Source: Tetrastigma voinierianum (taxonomy: Eukaryota; Streptophyta; Magnoliopsida; Vitales; Vitaceae). From it: a DNA stretch of 64,000 nt. The notes below the pieces were generated by a model, which did not search any database, was not told the DNA's origin, and worked only from the letters and a program-made list of their open reading frames with translations. Shown one piece after another: positions 35,899 through 47,987 of the stretch. The stretch spans positions 868,001-932,000 of the forward strand of contig JAEQBH010004115.1 in NCBI GenBank assembly GCA_016808115.1, given 5' to 3'. Made by a program: the position numbers and the translations under genes. The first letter of the stretch is position 1; the number at the start of each line of letters is the position of its first letter.

Positions 35899-37174
35899 CT
35901 GCTTTTAGAAGTTTTAGTGGGTAACCCGGAAGGTGGGAGAACACCTATCACGGTTCTCTTAACCCATTCATTTTCATTAGTTTTGCACATTTTGATTTTA
36001 ATAGATCTTAGAGTAGTTTTAGAGCAGATTTTTATTTATATTTAAGAGATTTCGGTGTTGTATAACATAGATTCAGATTTATTACCGTTCTCGTGACAAA
36101 ATCTTGAAGCTAAAAATCCTGGATTTTTTCTTCTCACTCTCGTTTCCTGGATTTTCATTTTCATTATTGATCAAGACACTTAATCAAAGAATAAGACAAA
36201 ACACCTAGAGGTGGATTAATTTCTGTTGTTGAACATTCAGACATGGGGCTTTTCAGCTTATTTTGTGGTTTGGTGCTAAATTTATAATTTGGTACTATTC
36301 ATATAATTAACTCGTCAGAATATTAGCAGCTTGTACCCTAAAAGAGCTCAGATTCTTGCCGATTTCTTATGCTCGTGAGTTTGACACAGTAGACGGAGAT
36401 TCCCGAGAGTAAAGAATAAGAACTTAAAGTACCTAGACTAATATTATGGAACTAATGAACTCTAAAAACAATACTTTGATAGATCACAATTTCCACTCAC
36501 GGTGTAGATTAATTAGATGATGTATCAATTTAATCTTTAGAGGTCTCACCTTAATCTGATAGAATGATCTTGATCCTTTGTTAGCATAGATCTAATCAAG
36601 GAGAGAGAGAACTTTATTAGATTTGATGGTTGAGATACCAATTACATTAGAGAAGACTTGCATTATCCTATCAATGAGGGTAAGAATTCTTTAGTCCTAA
36701 GAAATGGTTGTGCTATTGGAAAGAAACAATCAAATCTAAAGAGGGTCAAATTTACAAGTAGCTATTTAGATCCATCTTGTCTGTTAACATAGATCTCTAA
36801 TTAGTGAAATGTGGTGGGTGTATGGAGAAATCCGTTATACTACATCGCTTCCGACAAATCCAAGATTCAACTCACAAATGTGTCAAGGCAAGAAAATGAA
36901 ACTGCTTTTTTGTAAATAATTATCCTCATCCCTAGTGCCCTCTCTTCATACCTTCCTTTAGAATTAAGTAGTTGTTTATTTGGTAGATTTTGGGGATTAG
37001 TTTTAAATCAATTTTTATTTCAATTAAATTGATTTTATTCCACATCCTATTTCCGTCAAATAATAAATAAGAGCCCTTATAATCTAGAAGGTGATCAAAT
37101 TCCAACTGGAGAACCTCCAATCCTCGTGGGTACGATATCCTAGACTTTCTGAAATTCAATTTTATTACTTTAGA

Positions 37175-37800
37175 TGACCAAAGCAAGACTCAGGAAAAGC
37201 CAATGAGTGCTGGTAATACTTTCAGCTTCCCGCCGAGCACACTTACTGCTTCAAATCATTCGAGGATTTACCACATCCACTCCCTTGGCCATATTTTCAT
37301 ATATACATCATTTGGTCAACAGGCTCACAAGCCGGGACTTTAGGGACCCAGAGGCGTGTCTACGCCATAACACTCGGGGATGAATAGAGATCATGGTCAT
37401 TCAAAATACTTCAGTTCTTTTCACATGGGTAAGAGTATTGTTTGATTCTGAAGTGCATCTCACTCATTCATTGTTGCATCATGCAAGTGGAAAGATTTTA
37501 GTTTAGAGGTTGGAAACCCTTGAAAAGTCGTTAGGAGTGTGAATTCTCCCCGGGAACTAGTGGTGTGAGGTAATGGAGTAGATATTGCTTTCAGATTGTT
37601 GTTTTAGATTCAAGGATTCTACCTAATCGTGGACCTCGAGGGTCATAGACATGTCGAGTTTGATGTCATCCTTGGATGGACTAGCCGGACAAACATTACT
37701 GAGTCACTGGCTGATTGTGATCGTAGGAGTGAAGTTACTTAAGATACACACTCGACGGCAGTACTTGTGTTACGCTTCGTGATAAGCATGACGCCACCTT
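37175..37800 (+). pseudogene. gag end and protease remnant of element B
   Basis: At about 37430-37490 I read FTWVRVLFDSEVHLTHSLLHHASG, where relatives have an LFDSGATHSF active-site loop. Here DSG is DSE, so the catalytic loop is damaged. At 37660-37740 comes FDVILGWTSRTNITE, the region corresponding to FDVILGMDWL. Frames shift between these points. Confidence 0.6.
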
Positions 37801-38830
37801 TGAGCCGTGGTACTAATTTCCAAGTGGCAAGGGGAGTTTCGGGAGGCGCGGCCGGGTGTTTTTACCCTCGGAAGACGAGGTGAGACAGACTTGGATCTAC
37901 TGGGTGATTTGGTGAGTACGAGGATGTTTTCCAGGGATGAATCACGGATTATCTCCTTGCGGATGCAGACTCGTTATCGAAGTTACACTACGTTACATCC
38001 CGCTTCTACGCGACCGCGATAGAATGGCGATGCCGAAAGCCATGGTGGAGCTCAAGGCTCCAATCACAGGAATCGCCGACGTGAGACTCCATTAGAGCCA
38101 GCACTTCACCTAGCGCGCCTGGTCGTCAGGGACAAGACTCTTCACTGTGTATAGGATTACCTACAAACTGAATGTGGCTACTGCAAAGAATAGGTATCCT
38201 TGCCATCGATCAATGATTTATTTTTGATCACTTGAGAGGGTGCTGTCTACTCCAAGATAGATTCTGGCCACCTGGCCACCACTGGGCTGAGAGTTGTGAG
38301 TGGCACACTCCAAGACCACGCTTTAGAACGCGATATGGTATTTCCTGAGTTCACATCGATGTCGTTTCATCGGGATTATCGCCCACCTGGTATTCATGGA
38401 TCTTATGCATGGCTGCCCAACCTTTACTCAGACGATTCATCAGGTTTTTGTGGATGACATCTTAATCTACCTAAGTTTGATAGAGGATCACGAGGGTCAC
38501 TGAGGGTCGCTCTCGCATCTCGAGAGAGCATCAATTGTATACCTCAAATCAAAGGTGTTGGGGCACGTGGTATCGGCTTTGGGAGTATCCGTGGACCTAG
38601 AGAAGGTTGAGGCAATTATGAGTTGGGAGAGATTGAAGTTAGTCTTCAAGATACGAAATTTCTTGGGATTAGCAGGGTATTATAAGAGGTTCATTGAGGA
38701 CTTCTCCTGCTTATATGTGATTATGACGAGGTAAAGCGGGAAGGAGGTCAAGTTTGAGTGGAATGACTTATGTGAGAGGGCATTCCAGGAATTAAAGAGG
38801 AGGCTTACTTCAACTCTTATTTTGATAGTC
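37801..38830 (+). pseudogene. Reverse transcriptase remnant of element B
   Basis: The stretch after 37801 includes FREARPGVFTLGR, and VDDILIYLSLIEDHEGH lies at about 38449-38500, the catalytic VDD of gypsy RT. At 38620-38700 scattered frames give ETKFLGI and AGYYKRFIEDFS, the thumb/connection region. Much of the fingers and palm is deleted or frameshifted. Confidence 0.65.
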
Positions 38831-39240
38831 CCAGAGAGGGGACAGAGGTACACAGTGTATTGTGATGCCTCTAAGGATGGACTAGGATGTGTTTGATGTA
38901 ATTGGGAGGGTTGTCAGCTTATGGTTCTCAGTAGTTGAAGAACCACGAGCAGAGTTACCCTACACATGACATGGAGTTGGCGTCCTTGTCTTTACCTTAA
39001 AGACCTGACGCCACTATTTATACGATGAGCAGTTCGAGGTATTTTTTGATGAAATTAAGAGCTAGCATGTTTTCACGCCGGGACCATAACACGAGGAGCA
39101 ACGTAAGGTGGATGGAGTATCTGGAGATTATGACTTCACTGCATTTACTATCTAGTAAAGGCAAATGTAATTGGCCCGATGCACACTGTTTAGGAGTCAC
39201 GAGGGTGTTGGCTGAAGTATAGCTTCACAGGGTAAGCGGG
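38831..39240 (+). pseudogene. RNase H remnant of element B
   Basis: VYCDASKDGLGCV at about 38858-38896 retains the first catalytic Asp. WMEYLEIM near 39110 and a degraded HPGKANVVADALSRK equivalent near 39160 complete the order. Stops lie between them. Confidence 0.65.
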
Positions 39241-40790
39241 ATGATTGAGGCTGTGGAACGATTCGAGCTGTGGATATAGTGATCCAAGCTTAAGGTACGT
39301 TGGGAGTTTAGCATTGGCTCGGCTTCCTACCCCAGGTAGAGTAATCGAGTTACGAGGGAGCGGGACGTGCATTATTGTCACCGCCAAGGGCGAGAGCGGT
39401 CGTATGCAATTGACAAAGGCTGGACCATGCACTCAGATGATAGTCTTTGGTATAGGGGAAGTGTTGTGGTTCCCCGGTCAAAAGATTTGAGAGAGGAGAT
39501 CCTCAAGGAGTTCCATTGCTCTTGTTTTACTGTGCATCTAGGTGGTAGGAAGATGTATCATGATGTACATCGCCAGTATTACTAGAGTGGGATGAAGAAA
39601 CGTGTTGGAGATTTCGTTCGACGATGTCTCACGTGTCAGCAGGTCAAGGTTGAGCAGGCTTACTCTAGCCATTGGAGGTAGCTGAGTGGAAGTGGGAGGA
39701 CATCACGATGAACTTTGTGACTCACTTGCCATGGACATCGCAAGGGCATGACGCGGTGTGGGTGATAGTGGGCCCAGAAACACTAAGTCGGGATAATTTA
39801 TGGCTGAAGTCTTTGGATGACAGCCTTCGCTGGAATTTTACAAGTTGTACGTGGGGTGATTACATGAGTGCGGTGTCATAGTATCGGTCGGTCTGCGTTT
39901 ACAATATGCATTTTGGAGAGTTTCTAGCTAGCCATGGGGACACGGTTGATGATGAGCACAACTTTTCATCCCCAGATGAATGGTCAGTTAGAGAGGACCA
40001 TCCAAACGTTAAAGGACATGCTATGGGCATGTGTCCTCGATCTTAAGGGTAGCTGGGAAGAGCATTTACCCTTGGTGGAATTCGCCTACAACAATAATTA
40101 TTAGGCGAGCATAAGATTGAAACTCTGAGGCATTATATAGGAGGCCGTGGTGATGCGGTTTTGTTAGATGGAGAATTGGGAAGAGAACCACACCCAGATT
40201 GGGTTGTTAGAGACACCTTTGAGAGGTGGATTTGATCTGAAGCATCTTCTCACAACCGTGAGCGCAAAGCTCGCCGGGTGAGCAGCGACCTCTGAGTTTG
40301 AGGTGGATTGCAGTCATGTGTCTTCTTTGAAGGTGATGCTGAAAGGAGTGAGTTTGAGTTAAACAGCGAGGAAAGCTATCAGTGGTATGTGGAGGCCTTT
40401 AAATTGCTCGAGAAAATTAGATGCAGTTGCATCTAGGTGGCTTTACTCTAGTTTATCGAGTGTGTGCGGTATTCCATGTCTCCATGCTCAGAAGTACATC
40501 TAGATTGACTCATAGTTGGAGGCTTGTTGTTAATGTAGATGGGACCTTCGGGGGACTGTGCGTATCATGGATAAGCTAGGGATAAGGTTTCACGAAGCAG
40601 ATCGTGAGGCTAGTGAAGTGTTATGCGACACCGTGGGAATAGAGGAGGCAACATGCGAACACAAAGACATATGTGCCCGATTATCCACTTCTTGTTCTAA
40701 GGAAGAAGGTATGTTTTAGTCATTTATAATAAATAGTTGTCATCTCATGAGGTCGTGTGTGCTAGCCATCTAGAATTTGAGGTGAAATTC
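39241..40790 (+). pseudogene. Integrase and C-terminal remnant of element B
   Basis: At 39484-39660: LREEILKEFHCSCFTVHLGG and KKRVGDFVRRCLTCQQVK, the HHCC zinc region with its CxxC pair. WKWEDITMNFVTHLP (about 39688) corresponds to the first catalytic Asp, replaced by Asn (MDFV to MNFV). PQMNGQLERTIQTLKDM (about 39972) covers the catalytic Glu region, and EEHLPLVEFAYNNNY follows near 40060. The rest is barely recognisable, down to a purine stretch before the LTR. Confidence 0.65.
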
Positions 40791-40803
40791 ACTAAGGGAA
40801 GAA

Positions 40804-42494
40804 TGTAAAACCCGAGAAAAATCAAAATTTTCTAAAAAAATGGCAAAATGATAAATTGCTAAAATAGTACATGTTGAAAACCTGGAAATTTCTAGATCTC
40901 GGATGACGAAATGGAGACTGCTTTGTTGGATTAGTCTCTCATGAAATCTAAAGTACCTGAGCAATTTCTTCAGTTCCAAGACGATTGATTTTCATGTTTT
41001 TAGGTGAAGGGTGTCTGAAGTGACTCCTAGGGGCCAGAGATTGTTTGAAAATCACAGAAGGTGGGAAATGACTTGGGGTTAGAAAGTTCATGGGATATAA
41101 TTTCAAGTTAATTGAGGATGAAGAAATATATTGCTTCAGGGCTGGTGAACTAGGCAAAGGTGGACCGTGCCACGACGTGGGCCACACATCCAACTTAAGC
41201 AAGTTGGACAAAGGGAATTAGAAGTAAAAAGGCCCATTCCCTAGTTTTGATCGAAGAGAGGAAAGAGAGAAAGAGGAGGCCAAAGGTTCCTCCGAGATCT
41301 CGGAGTTCCGTTGGTGAGGTTTTGTCGGGCGGGTGAAAGTTCATCCCATCGACGAGGGTATGGGTGCCTAAAGGGCTTTTAAAGGGAAGATCGAAGGGAG
41401 ATTTTGGGAAATCGAGGTTGTCGGGTTTAGGAGGCTTCCTACTCGTGTATCACGCTCCTAGAGGTAAGAGATTTTTCTTACCTTGGCTTACTTTCCATAT
41501 TTGAGCCCGAGGACAGGAATTAGGGACCTTTTGGTTTGCCTAAGCGAAGGAAGGCTTCCCTTTAAGAGCGGAACGAGGCTAATCATTGTAGCATGTTATG
41601 ACTTATTTGAGGGGTGGGTTGAGACGGTTGTATTTGTTATGGCTTGTTTTAGGGGCCATTGTATGACTTGTGAGTGTGAATCATTTAGCAACTAAAGTGA
41701 CATGTTTGGGTGTTAATATGTGTGTTCTAATATGTTGACATGTGATGAGTTTATATGTGCAAATGGATATGACATGGCTTGATTGTGAGTGTGCCACTAC
41801 TTGACAATGTAGTGACCTGTTTGGATGTCAATGTGAGTACACCAACGTATTGACATGTGATGAATTGGTATGTGCAATGGCAATGTGGCTTGCTTGTGTG
41901 TTTGTCATTACTTGAACATAGAATGGCATGTTGAATGTGAATGTTGATATATGCTTGCATGATATATTGACATGAATGAAATAATGTATGGAAGTCATAT
42001 GCAGGTGATGTGATTGTCCATGGAACCAATAAGTGGTGTGGATTGTGTTGTCCATGTAGCATTCATTATGCATGTGACATGATATAACATGCAATGACAT
42101 ATTACATTGCATATGCACAGGGACATCACATTAAATGGGTGTGAGTGCATGGTTGGTAAATCGATACTGCGTTTGGTGTTTGATTGGGTGGGCTTGGTAA
42201 ATGGAATGACGTCGAGTCGCCTGAGTTGGACCAAAATGGTAAAGAAAATATGTGCCGAGTATCAGTAAGAAGGGATAGATCTCCCTTTGGATGAAAACCC
42301 TCAAATTATGGTCAGACATAGTCCCCAACGGTGAAAGGTGCTAAAGTATGGGTTTGCTGGAACCTAAAGGGACACCAAAAATCACTTCTTATAAAGATTA
42401 TGATTTTGAATATATAAAATATTATGATGTATCATCTAAAAAGCTTTTGGTTTATAAACAGATGAAATTTGTTTTGAAAAGGATCATTGGATGT
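40804..42494 (+). repeat. 3' LTR of gypsy element B, truncated
   Basis: It starts TGTAAAACCCGAG after the purine stretch AAGGGAAGAA. It aligns with 31351-32980 of the 5' LTR and is cut at 42494, where LTR (c) begins. Tandem ~115-bp units start near 41700, 41815 and 41931. CpGs are almost absent where the 5' LTR has many. Confidence 0.75.
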
Positions 42495-42747
42495 TGATGA
42501 GTCTTAAACTAATCTATTTTGAATCTATTTTTCTAGCTTGTTTTTAGCATTTTCAGAGCTGTTTTAATGCCAATTTATGGAATAATTACAAGCTTTGTGT
42601 TTTGCAAGAGTAAATTAAAGAAGGAGAGATTTCTAGCAAGAAAAAGAAAAAGCAATTCTAAGCGATTCACATTAAGGCCAAACTTGGAAGTCGCGCCAAA
42701 ACGTCTAAGCAAATGGCTAGAAGCGTAATAAGTAACATATTTTATGT

Positions 42748-43770
42748 GTCGCGACCTGAGATCTAAAAAATTGGCGGATGGGCTATGTCACAACAAAAGA
42801 TGGCGTGTCGTGACAAGAAATGGGAAGAAGCCCGAATTTCGAGACAAAGATCAATTATGTTGGAGCATAATGAAGGTGAAGGTAGAATCTATGTCGCGAC
42901 AGAATCTACTTTGTGTGACAACGATTCTTGCAACATGGAGGAAATTTGGTTGAGACAAAGAGCATTGGAAGAAGAAGTTCGGTCGTAACAAGAAATTTAT
43001 GTCCGCGACTAGTGGCGCTTTAAGCTGATGAGCGCAGTTGTAACAAAGGGAACCCGGCGTTGCAACATACTTCAATTTGGGGAGGTCGTCTATGTTTAAG
43101 GCATGGATCTTAATGTCATGACACGGAAATAAGGCTGAACAAAGAAGCGAGGTCGTGATAGACTTTTATATGTTGCGACAAAGGTTTCAACACAATGCAA
43201 AGAAGTTATGTCGCGACATAACAAACTGGATCATGACCAGGCAATTAGTGAGACACGAGAAGAGTCTTGTCGCGACATGAAAACTAGGTCGCGGCAGCAA
43301 ATATTGACAACACCAAGAAGTCACGTCGCAACATCAGAACAAAGCTGCAACAAGAAGTCAAGTTTAATGGCAACAAGCCTCTGTCGGGAGCGAGACTTTG
43401 CAGGTCGCGGATAGAAAATACGAGATAATACATTGATGTTGCAACATAGCTGAACGAGAGATCTTGTCGCGACATGAAACTTAGGTCATGACACTAACTT
43501 GCCCGAGCACTTGCGAAGAACTATGTTGCGACATGATTATCGATGTTGCAACATAACTGTTTGAGGAATGCACAAAATATTGTCGCGACAAAGGAAACTT
43601 TGTCGCGACAAAGTTATCATACCGAAAGAAAGAAGAATGTCGCAACAAAAATACGTTGTCGCAATTGAAGCAAGAAGGAGCACAAGATCTTCAAGTCGTG
43701 ACCAGGACAAGGCGCATACCTCTGACAAAGACCTGAGGCTGCGTCGCGACCACGGCTTACAGGTCGCGGC
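42748..43770 (+). promoter_or_regulatory. GTCGCGAC palindrome array in LTR (c)
   Basis: Perfect GTCGCGAC occurs eight times: 42748, 42893, 43210, 43269, 43466, 43582, 43602 and 43743. About twenty one- or two-base variants lie between (GTTGCAAC, GTCATGAC, GTCGTGAC, GTTGCGAC). Most variants are what CpG deamination of the palindrome produces. The array ends about 100 bp before the TATA box. Several short ORFs lie over the array and are not genes. Confidence 0.65.
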
Positions 43771-43850
43771 GGAGAGAATTCAAATCTAGGCCGTAATTTT
43801 TAGGGATTCACACATAGCCTCAATTTGGGATATTTGAGCTTTTAGGGCTC

Positions 43851-43858
43851 TATAAATG
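43851..43858 (+). promoter_or_regulatory. TATA box of LTR (c)
   Basis: TATAAATG in the context GGGCTCTATAAATGCAG. The same position relative to the motif cluster is seen in (a) and (b). Confidence 0.5.
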
Positions 43859-45311
43859 CAGAAATGGCTAACGGATAAGCGAGGCGGTCGGTCGACATCA
43901 GGCTGAATCGGAGTGCACAGGGGTGGAGTGCTCTTTGTATTATATATTTTCTTTTCTTTATTTTATTTTGTTTTCTTTTCTTTGTAGATTGGAGTTTAGC
44001 GTGGGATTTTTGATTCGTTTATTGGATGCGAAGCGATTAAATTGTTCAAAGTTTTGAAGTTAAAATAAAATCTTGAAATTCATTCAGAATTCTTGTTTAG
44101 ATTCAATGAACTGGGACAAAAGCTAGAAATCATTTGCGATTGATTGCGATTCTGATGGAATTTCTTGATCGGTATTTCGGTGTATCTTTGTAATCCGAGT
44201 TTTCGAGAGCATAACTTGCATTTGGAAAGATCTGATGTTAGTTATGGTCTTTTCTGCACAATGAGAAGAAAATTTCCTAAGTTGAATTTTGAATTTATTT
44301 GAATGGCTTGTCCTTGAAATTAATTGTTCTTAATTTTAGTAGTTTATACCCATGAAAGAACTATTGTTTGGCTCTGATTTTCAGGAGACCTTCTGAGTGA
44401 CATAGAGATGGAGATTCTTGAGAAAATAGATTAGTTACTTGGGAGTATGCTAGACTAATATTGAAGAACTAATGAGCTCTGAAAGGTTACTTAGATAAAT
44501 CCTCAATTTGCTCATGGTTTGAGAAGGGTTGAGTGATATATAAATTTAATCAATTAGAGATCTCTTCTTGGTCTGGAGGAATGATCTTGATCCCGTGTTA
44601 GCTAAGATCTAATCAAGGAAAGGGAAAACTCTTTCAGATCCTAAGGATGAGACATCATTCATTTTGTAGGAAATCTAACAAGCCCCCCTTTTTGTCTTGG
44701 GAAGCAAGGAGACTGGAGTCGTAAGAAATGAGTATGAAGTATTGGAAAAGAAAAATACTCAGATCTTACAAAGAAATTCTAATTGCAAGTAATTGATTAG
44801 AATCATGATTTAGAAATGAACATGAACTTTTACTCAGTGAAAAGTATGGTTAGAGGAGGAATCCAAACTATACTAACTTGCATCTTGACAAATTCAGATT
44901 CCAACTCAGGGGAAAATAGAATGAGATTATAATCGGGAATTGATAATTTCACGGCGGTGGAAATGCGTGTCTATTTCGGCCAAATAATCTAGTTCGATCG
45001 ATTTATATTTAGGATTAAAAAATTTCCTATTATTTTAAATGTAGGATTCGATTGTTGAAATTATTATTAGGTTACTAAATTTACTGTGAAATGGAAGTTC
45101 AAATAGTGTAGAACTAAAGTAGTTGGGGTAGTTGAAACTTAAATTCTTTTCAATCTAGGTGGGAACGATATCCAGACTTATAGATCCACTTTATTACTTT
45201 ACCATTTTATTACTTGGGTTTCAAAGGCCAGAACTAAATCTTTAAATGAGTTTAGTGACAAAACAATTCTTCTTATTAGCATACAAGTTATATATGGTTT
45301 CAACAATTTTT

Positions 45312-45330
45312 TAGCGTCGTTGCCGGGGAT
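45312..45330 (+). other. tRNA-Asp-type primer binding site of element (c)
   Basis: TAGCGTCGTTGCCGGGGAT is close to TGGCGCCGTTGCCGGGGAT, the complement of the 3' end of plant tRNA-Asp, used by Athila/Tat elements. It starts 7 bp after the LTR end. Confidence 0.75.
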
Positions 45331-45768
45331 TAGATAATATTCCTTTGATACTTGATGCGAAATTTACAGCATATATACAAAGTTGGGATCTTATCAAGTT
45401 TATGGCTGGCTATTCTTTGGGGATTAATTTATAGTCTTCCGGTATGGTTTCATAAATTTGAATATGCACAACTTATGGTCTTAACCAAGTTTTGGTGTCG
45501 TTCTTGGAGCTATTTAGTCCTTTAGTAGCGGGTAACTGTTTGCACAGTTTGGTCTATACGAAAATTCGGTCAACAAGTTTTTGCGCCATTGCCGGGGATC
45601 GAAAGAATTTTAAAAAAATCAATATTCGACAAAAAAGAGAAATGCTAATTTGGACATTTTCTTTGTTGCAAAAATTTCGGAAAATCAACAAAAGCAGTTT
45701 TAATAGTAGTGGTAGGAATAAACTCATGATCTTTTGGAAGCTTAATGAATATACAATTTTGTTATCAG
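45331..45768 (+). mobile_element. Leader of element (c) with two more primer-site-like copies
   Basis: After the first site, related stretches recur: AACCAAGTTTTGGTGTCG, then TTCTTGG (about 45483-45507), and TTTTTGCGCCATTGCCGG, then GGATCG (about 45578-45601). No coding region is seen. The stretch is interrupted at 45769 by a solo LTR. Confidence 0.55.
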
Positions 45769-47514
45769 TGTAACACTTGAGGAAATGTACCATAGTAGTT
45801 TTGAACTTATTTAGGGTATATTATAAGCTAAATGGAATTTTTGAATAAAATAAAAGACCGAAATGAATATTAGAGACAAAATTAAAGTAATTATTTTACC
45901 ACTTGTGAGGACATAAGGCATAAATCAATAAGTTTATATACAATTATGGAATTTGAGAAAGATGGGATGCCAAAGTATAATATATATAAGTTATATTGAA
46001 GTTAATAAGAGAGAAAATTTAAATAGCAAAAATGAGAAAAGAAGTAAAATGGGTTTTATTGTCTTGGCCAAACATGGCCTTAAGTCAAAAAAATCTTGAT
46101 AAAAGCATTTGTGAGAGACCAAAAACGTAAAGAAGAAGAGGAAGAGGAAGAGAAGAAGAAGAGAAGAGAAGAAGAGAGGAAGATCAAAAAAGGTATGGAT
46201 TCTATGATTTTTGGTATGGATATTACATGGAAAGTAAGGATCTTATGGTTTTGTAGCCATGGAATTCTAGGAAATTTTATGAGTTTAAACCTAGGGTTTA
46301 GTTAGGAATTGATCCTAACTCTATGTTTGAATGAAATTGAGTTAAAAAAAAAACTCTAGCTTGGTTAAAATAAGTATGGAATCCTCCATTTAAGGTTGGA
46401 TTCATGGTTTAATTGAAAGCAATTGAGTTAGGGTTTAGAAAAAACCCTAACTAATCTTCATCATTTAGTTTTGTGTATGGAGTTTATGACACATATTAGA
46501 ATGGTTTTGGGAGAAATTCATGGAAAAGTTTTGAAGAAAGATATATAATGAAAGATGAATTGAGAAAAATTGAGATTACAAGATGAATTTGAAGTGGTTT
46601 TGATGTGTATATAGAATATTGAGTTGATTTGGGTAGCAATATGGAAAAGGAAAGCCCACGGTAAAGGGCAAATTTCGAGAACACATGCTCCAGTGCAATT
46701 GGTTGTCTGGGGAAATACGAGGTAGTGTCCTGTTTTACATTTTTGTGCGATGTTCGTATTTTGGACATAACTTTCTCATTTCGGATCCGATTTGAGTGAT
46801 TCAAGTTGCTACTTAAAATAGACTCCAAGGAGAACAAACATCCTGAAATAGATACCTTCTAATTCTGACTCTAGGTGGCCCAAAAATTCACTCAAAGTGA
46901 AATTTATGTTCAAGCGGATTTTGCCTTCAGTTTTGAACATCGTAGTCGGTTGTTCCAGGCGTAACTTAGTTTCGGTACTCCGATTTAGGTAATTCAAGTT
47001 GGAGGAGAACCCATAGCACCTTAGACAGAAAAATTATAAAGAACCAGTGTAAAAATGGAATCAAGAAACTAGAAAATGGTATACAAGCTTTGTCCCTAGT
47101 GTGTATTTGTAAATTGACTGGTTGGCATGAAAATGCCATAGCTTTTGGATTTGGATGATTCGATTGGAATGATTCGATTTAAAGTAAAAGTGAAATACGT
47201 AGAGGAAGAAGAAATCATGAATGATGTGGGATTACATAGGTGTCACAGCATACAAGTATAGGAAATGCCATATGTAATAGGCATGAAAAATGAATATGAT
47301 ATGAAACATGAAAATGAACTAAAACATGAACATGAACATGAAAGCTGATATGTCGTGAGCAATAATGGAAATTTAAGAATCGCGCATGGTATTACGTGCG
47401 AATAAAATAGATTATATATGATTACTATCACATATGGTATGCAGAGGCGCCTAAGGCCAGGTTGATGAATGACATGGCACCTGCAATTGCGTGGCGAGAC
47501 ACGTGAATACTTGA

Positions 47515-47965
47515 TTGCTACGATTAGTCTGTGACACTCTGTAGTGCTTGACGTAGTAGTCGATGGCTAGTGCCCGGTACTCTACGATTAGTACTTAGTG
47601 CTCTACGATTAAAATCTGTTGCACTCGGCCGTGCCGGCACAGTAGTACTTGATTTTATTACTACTTGATTGCTCTCACGATTAGTACTTCGGTGCACTCC
47701 TACGATTAGTGCGACCGCACTCTATGACCGTGCTTCGACACATTAGTAGCCGGTACTCTACGATTAGTCTTGACGACACTCTGCGGTAGATGCTTGGCGT
47801 AGTACTTGGTACTCTACGATTAGTCTGTGCACTCCCGGCCGTCTTGACACAGTGGTACTTGATGCTCTCGTTAGTGTATTTTTACTCGTAGTGTAGCTTG
47901 TACCGGTACTCTCTAATTAGTGCAACGACACTCTACATCGGTCTTGGCACTCTGGCACGTGCTAC
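47515..47965 (+). repeat. Degenerate tandem array with CTACGATTAGT core
   Basis: Units of roughly 35-60 bp combine (G)CTACGATTAGT, CTTGGCACTC and CAGTAGTACTTG. The core CTACGATTAGT or a near match recurs about ten times. Confidence 0.6.
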
Positions 47966-47987
47966 GACACCTCGATCTTGTACCCTT

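Larger units (their letters stand above)
35138..37174 (+). repeat. LTR (b) of the GTCGCGAC family, inside gag of element B
   Basis: It starts TGATGAGTGTAAAAC like (a) and (c). It has a motif cluster at 35470-35816, a TATA box at 35891, a block GACGGAGATTCCCGAGAG (about 36393) matching (c), and GGGTACGATATCCTAGAC (about 37127). It stops about 120 bp short of where (c) ends, so the 3' end is truncated. No target duplication is visible. With no internal region of its own, it is probably a solo or truncated LTR. Confidence 0.6.
31351..42494 (+). mobile_element. Ty3/gypsy element B, interrupted and truncated
   Basis: Two related LTRs (31351-33946 and 40804-42494) enclose gag, protease, RT, RNase H and integrase remnants in gypsy order. 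LTR (b) lies within gag and element (c) cuts the 3' LTR. The internal protein fragments and the TGTAAAACCCGAG LTR start suggest a Tekay/Del-like lineage. All domains are badly broken. Confidence 0.75.
42495..45305 (+). repeat. LTR (c) of the GTCGCGAC family, 5' LTR
   Basis: The repeat is 2.81 kb, starts TGATGAGTCTTAAAC, and ends GGTTTCAACA just before a primer site for tRNA-Asp. Inside are the palindrome cluster at 42748-43770, a TATA box at 43851, the block CTGAGTGACATAGAGATG (about 44393) and GGGAACGATATCCAGACTT. It is the most complete copy of the family here. Its insertion truncated element B. Confidence 0.75.

Noticed and set aside
35557..35924. ORFs of 106 (minus) and 118 (plus) codons
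   Set aside because: They fall in the GTCGCAAC tandem units of LTR (b), with repetitive composition.
42748..43770. CRISPR-like regular repeats
   Set aside because: The repeat is only 8-11 bp, spacing is irregular (about 20-300 bp), the genome is plant, and it lies in an LTR promoter region.
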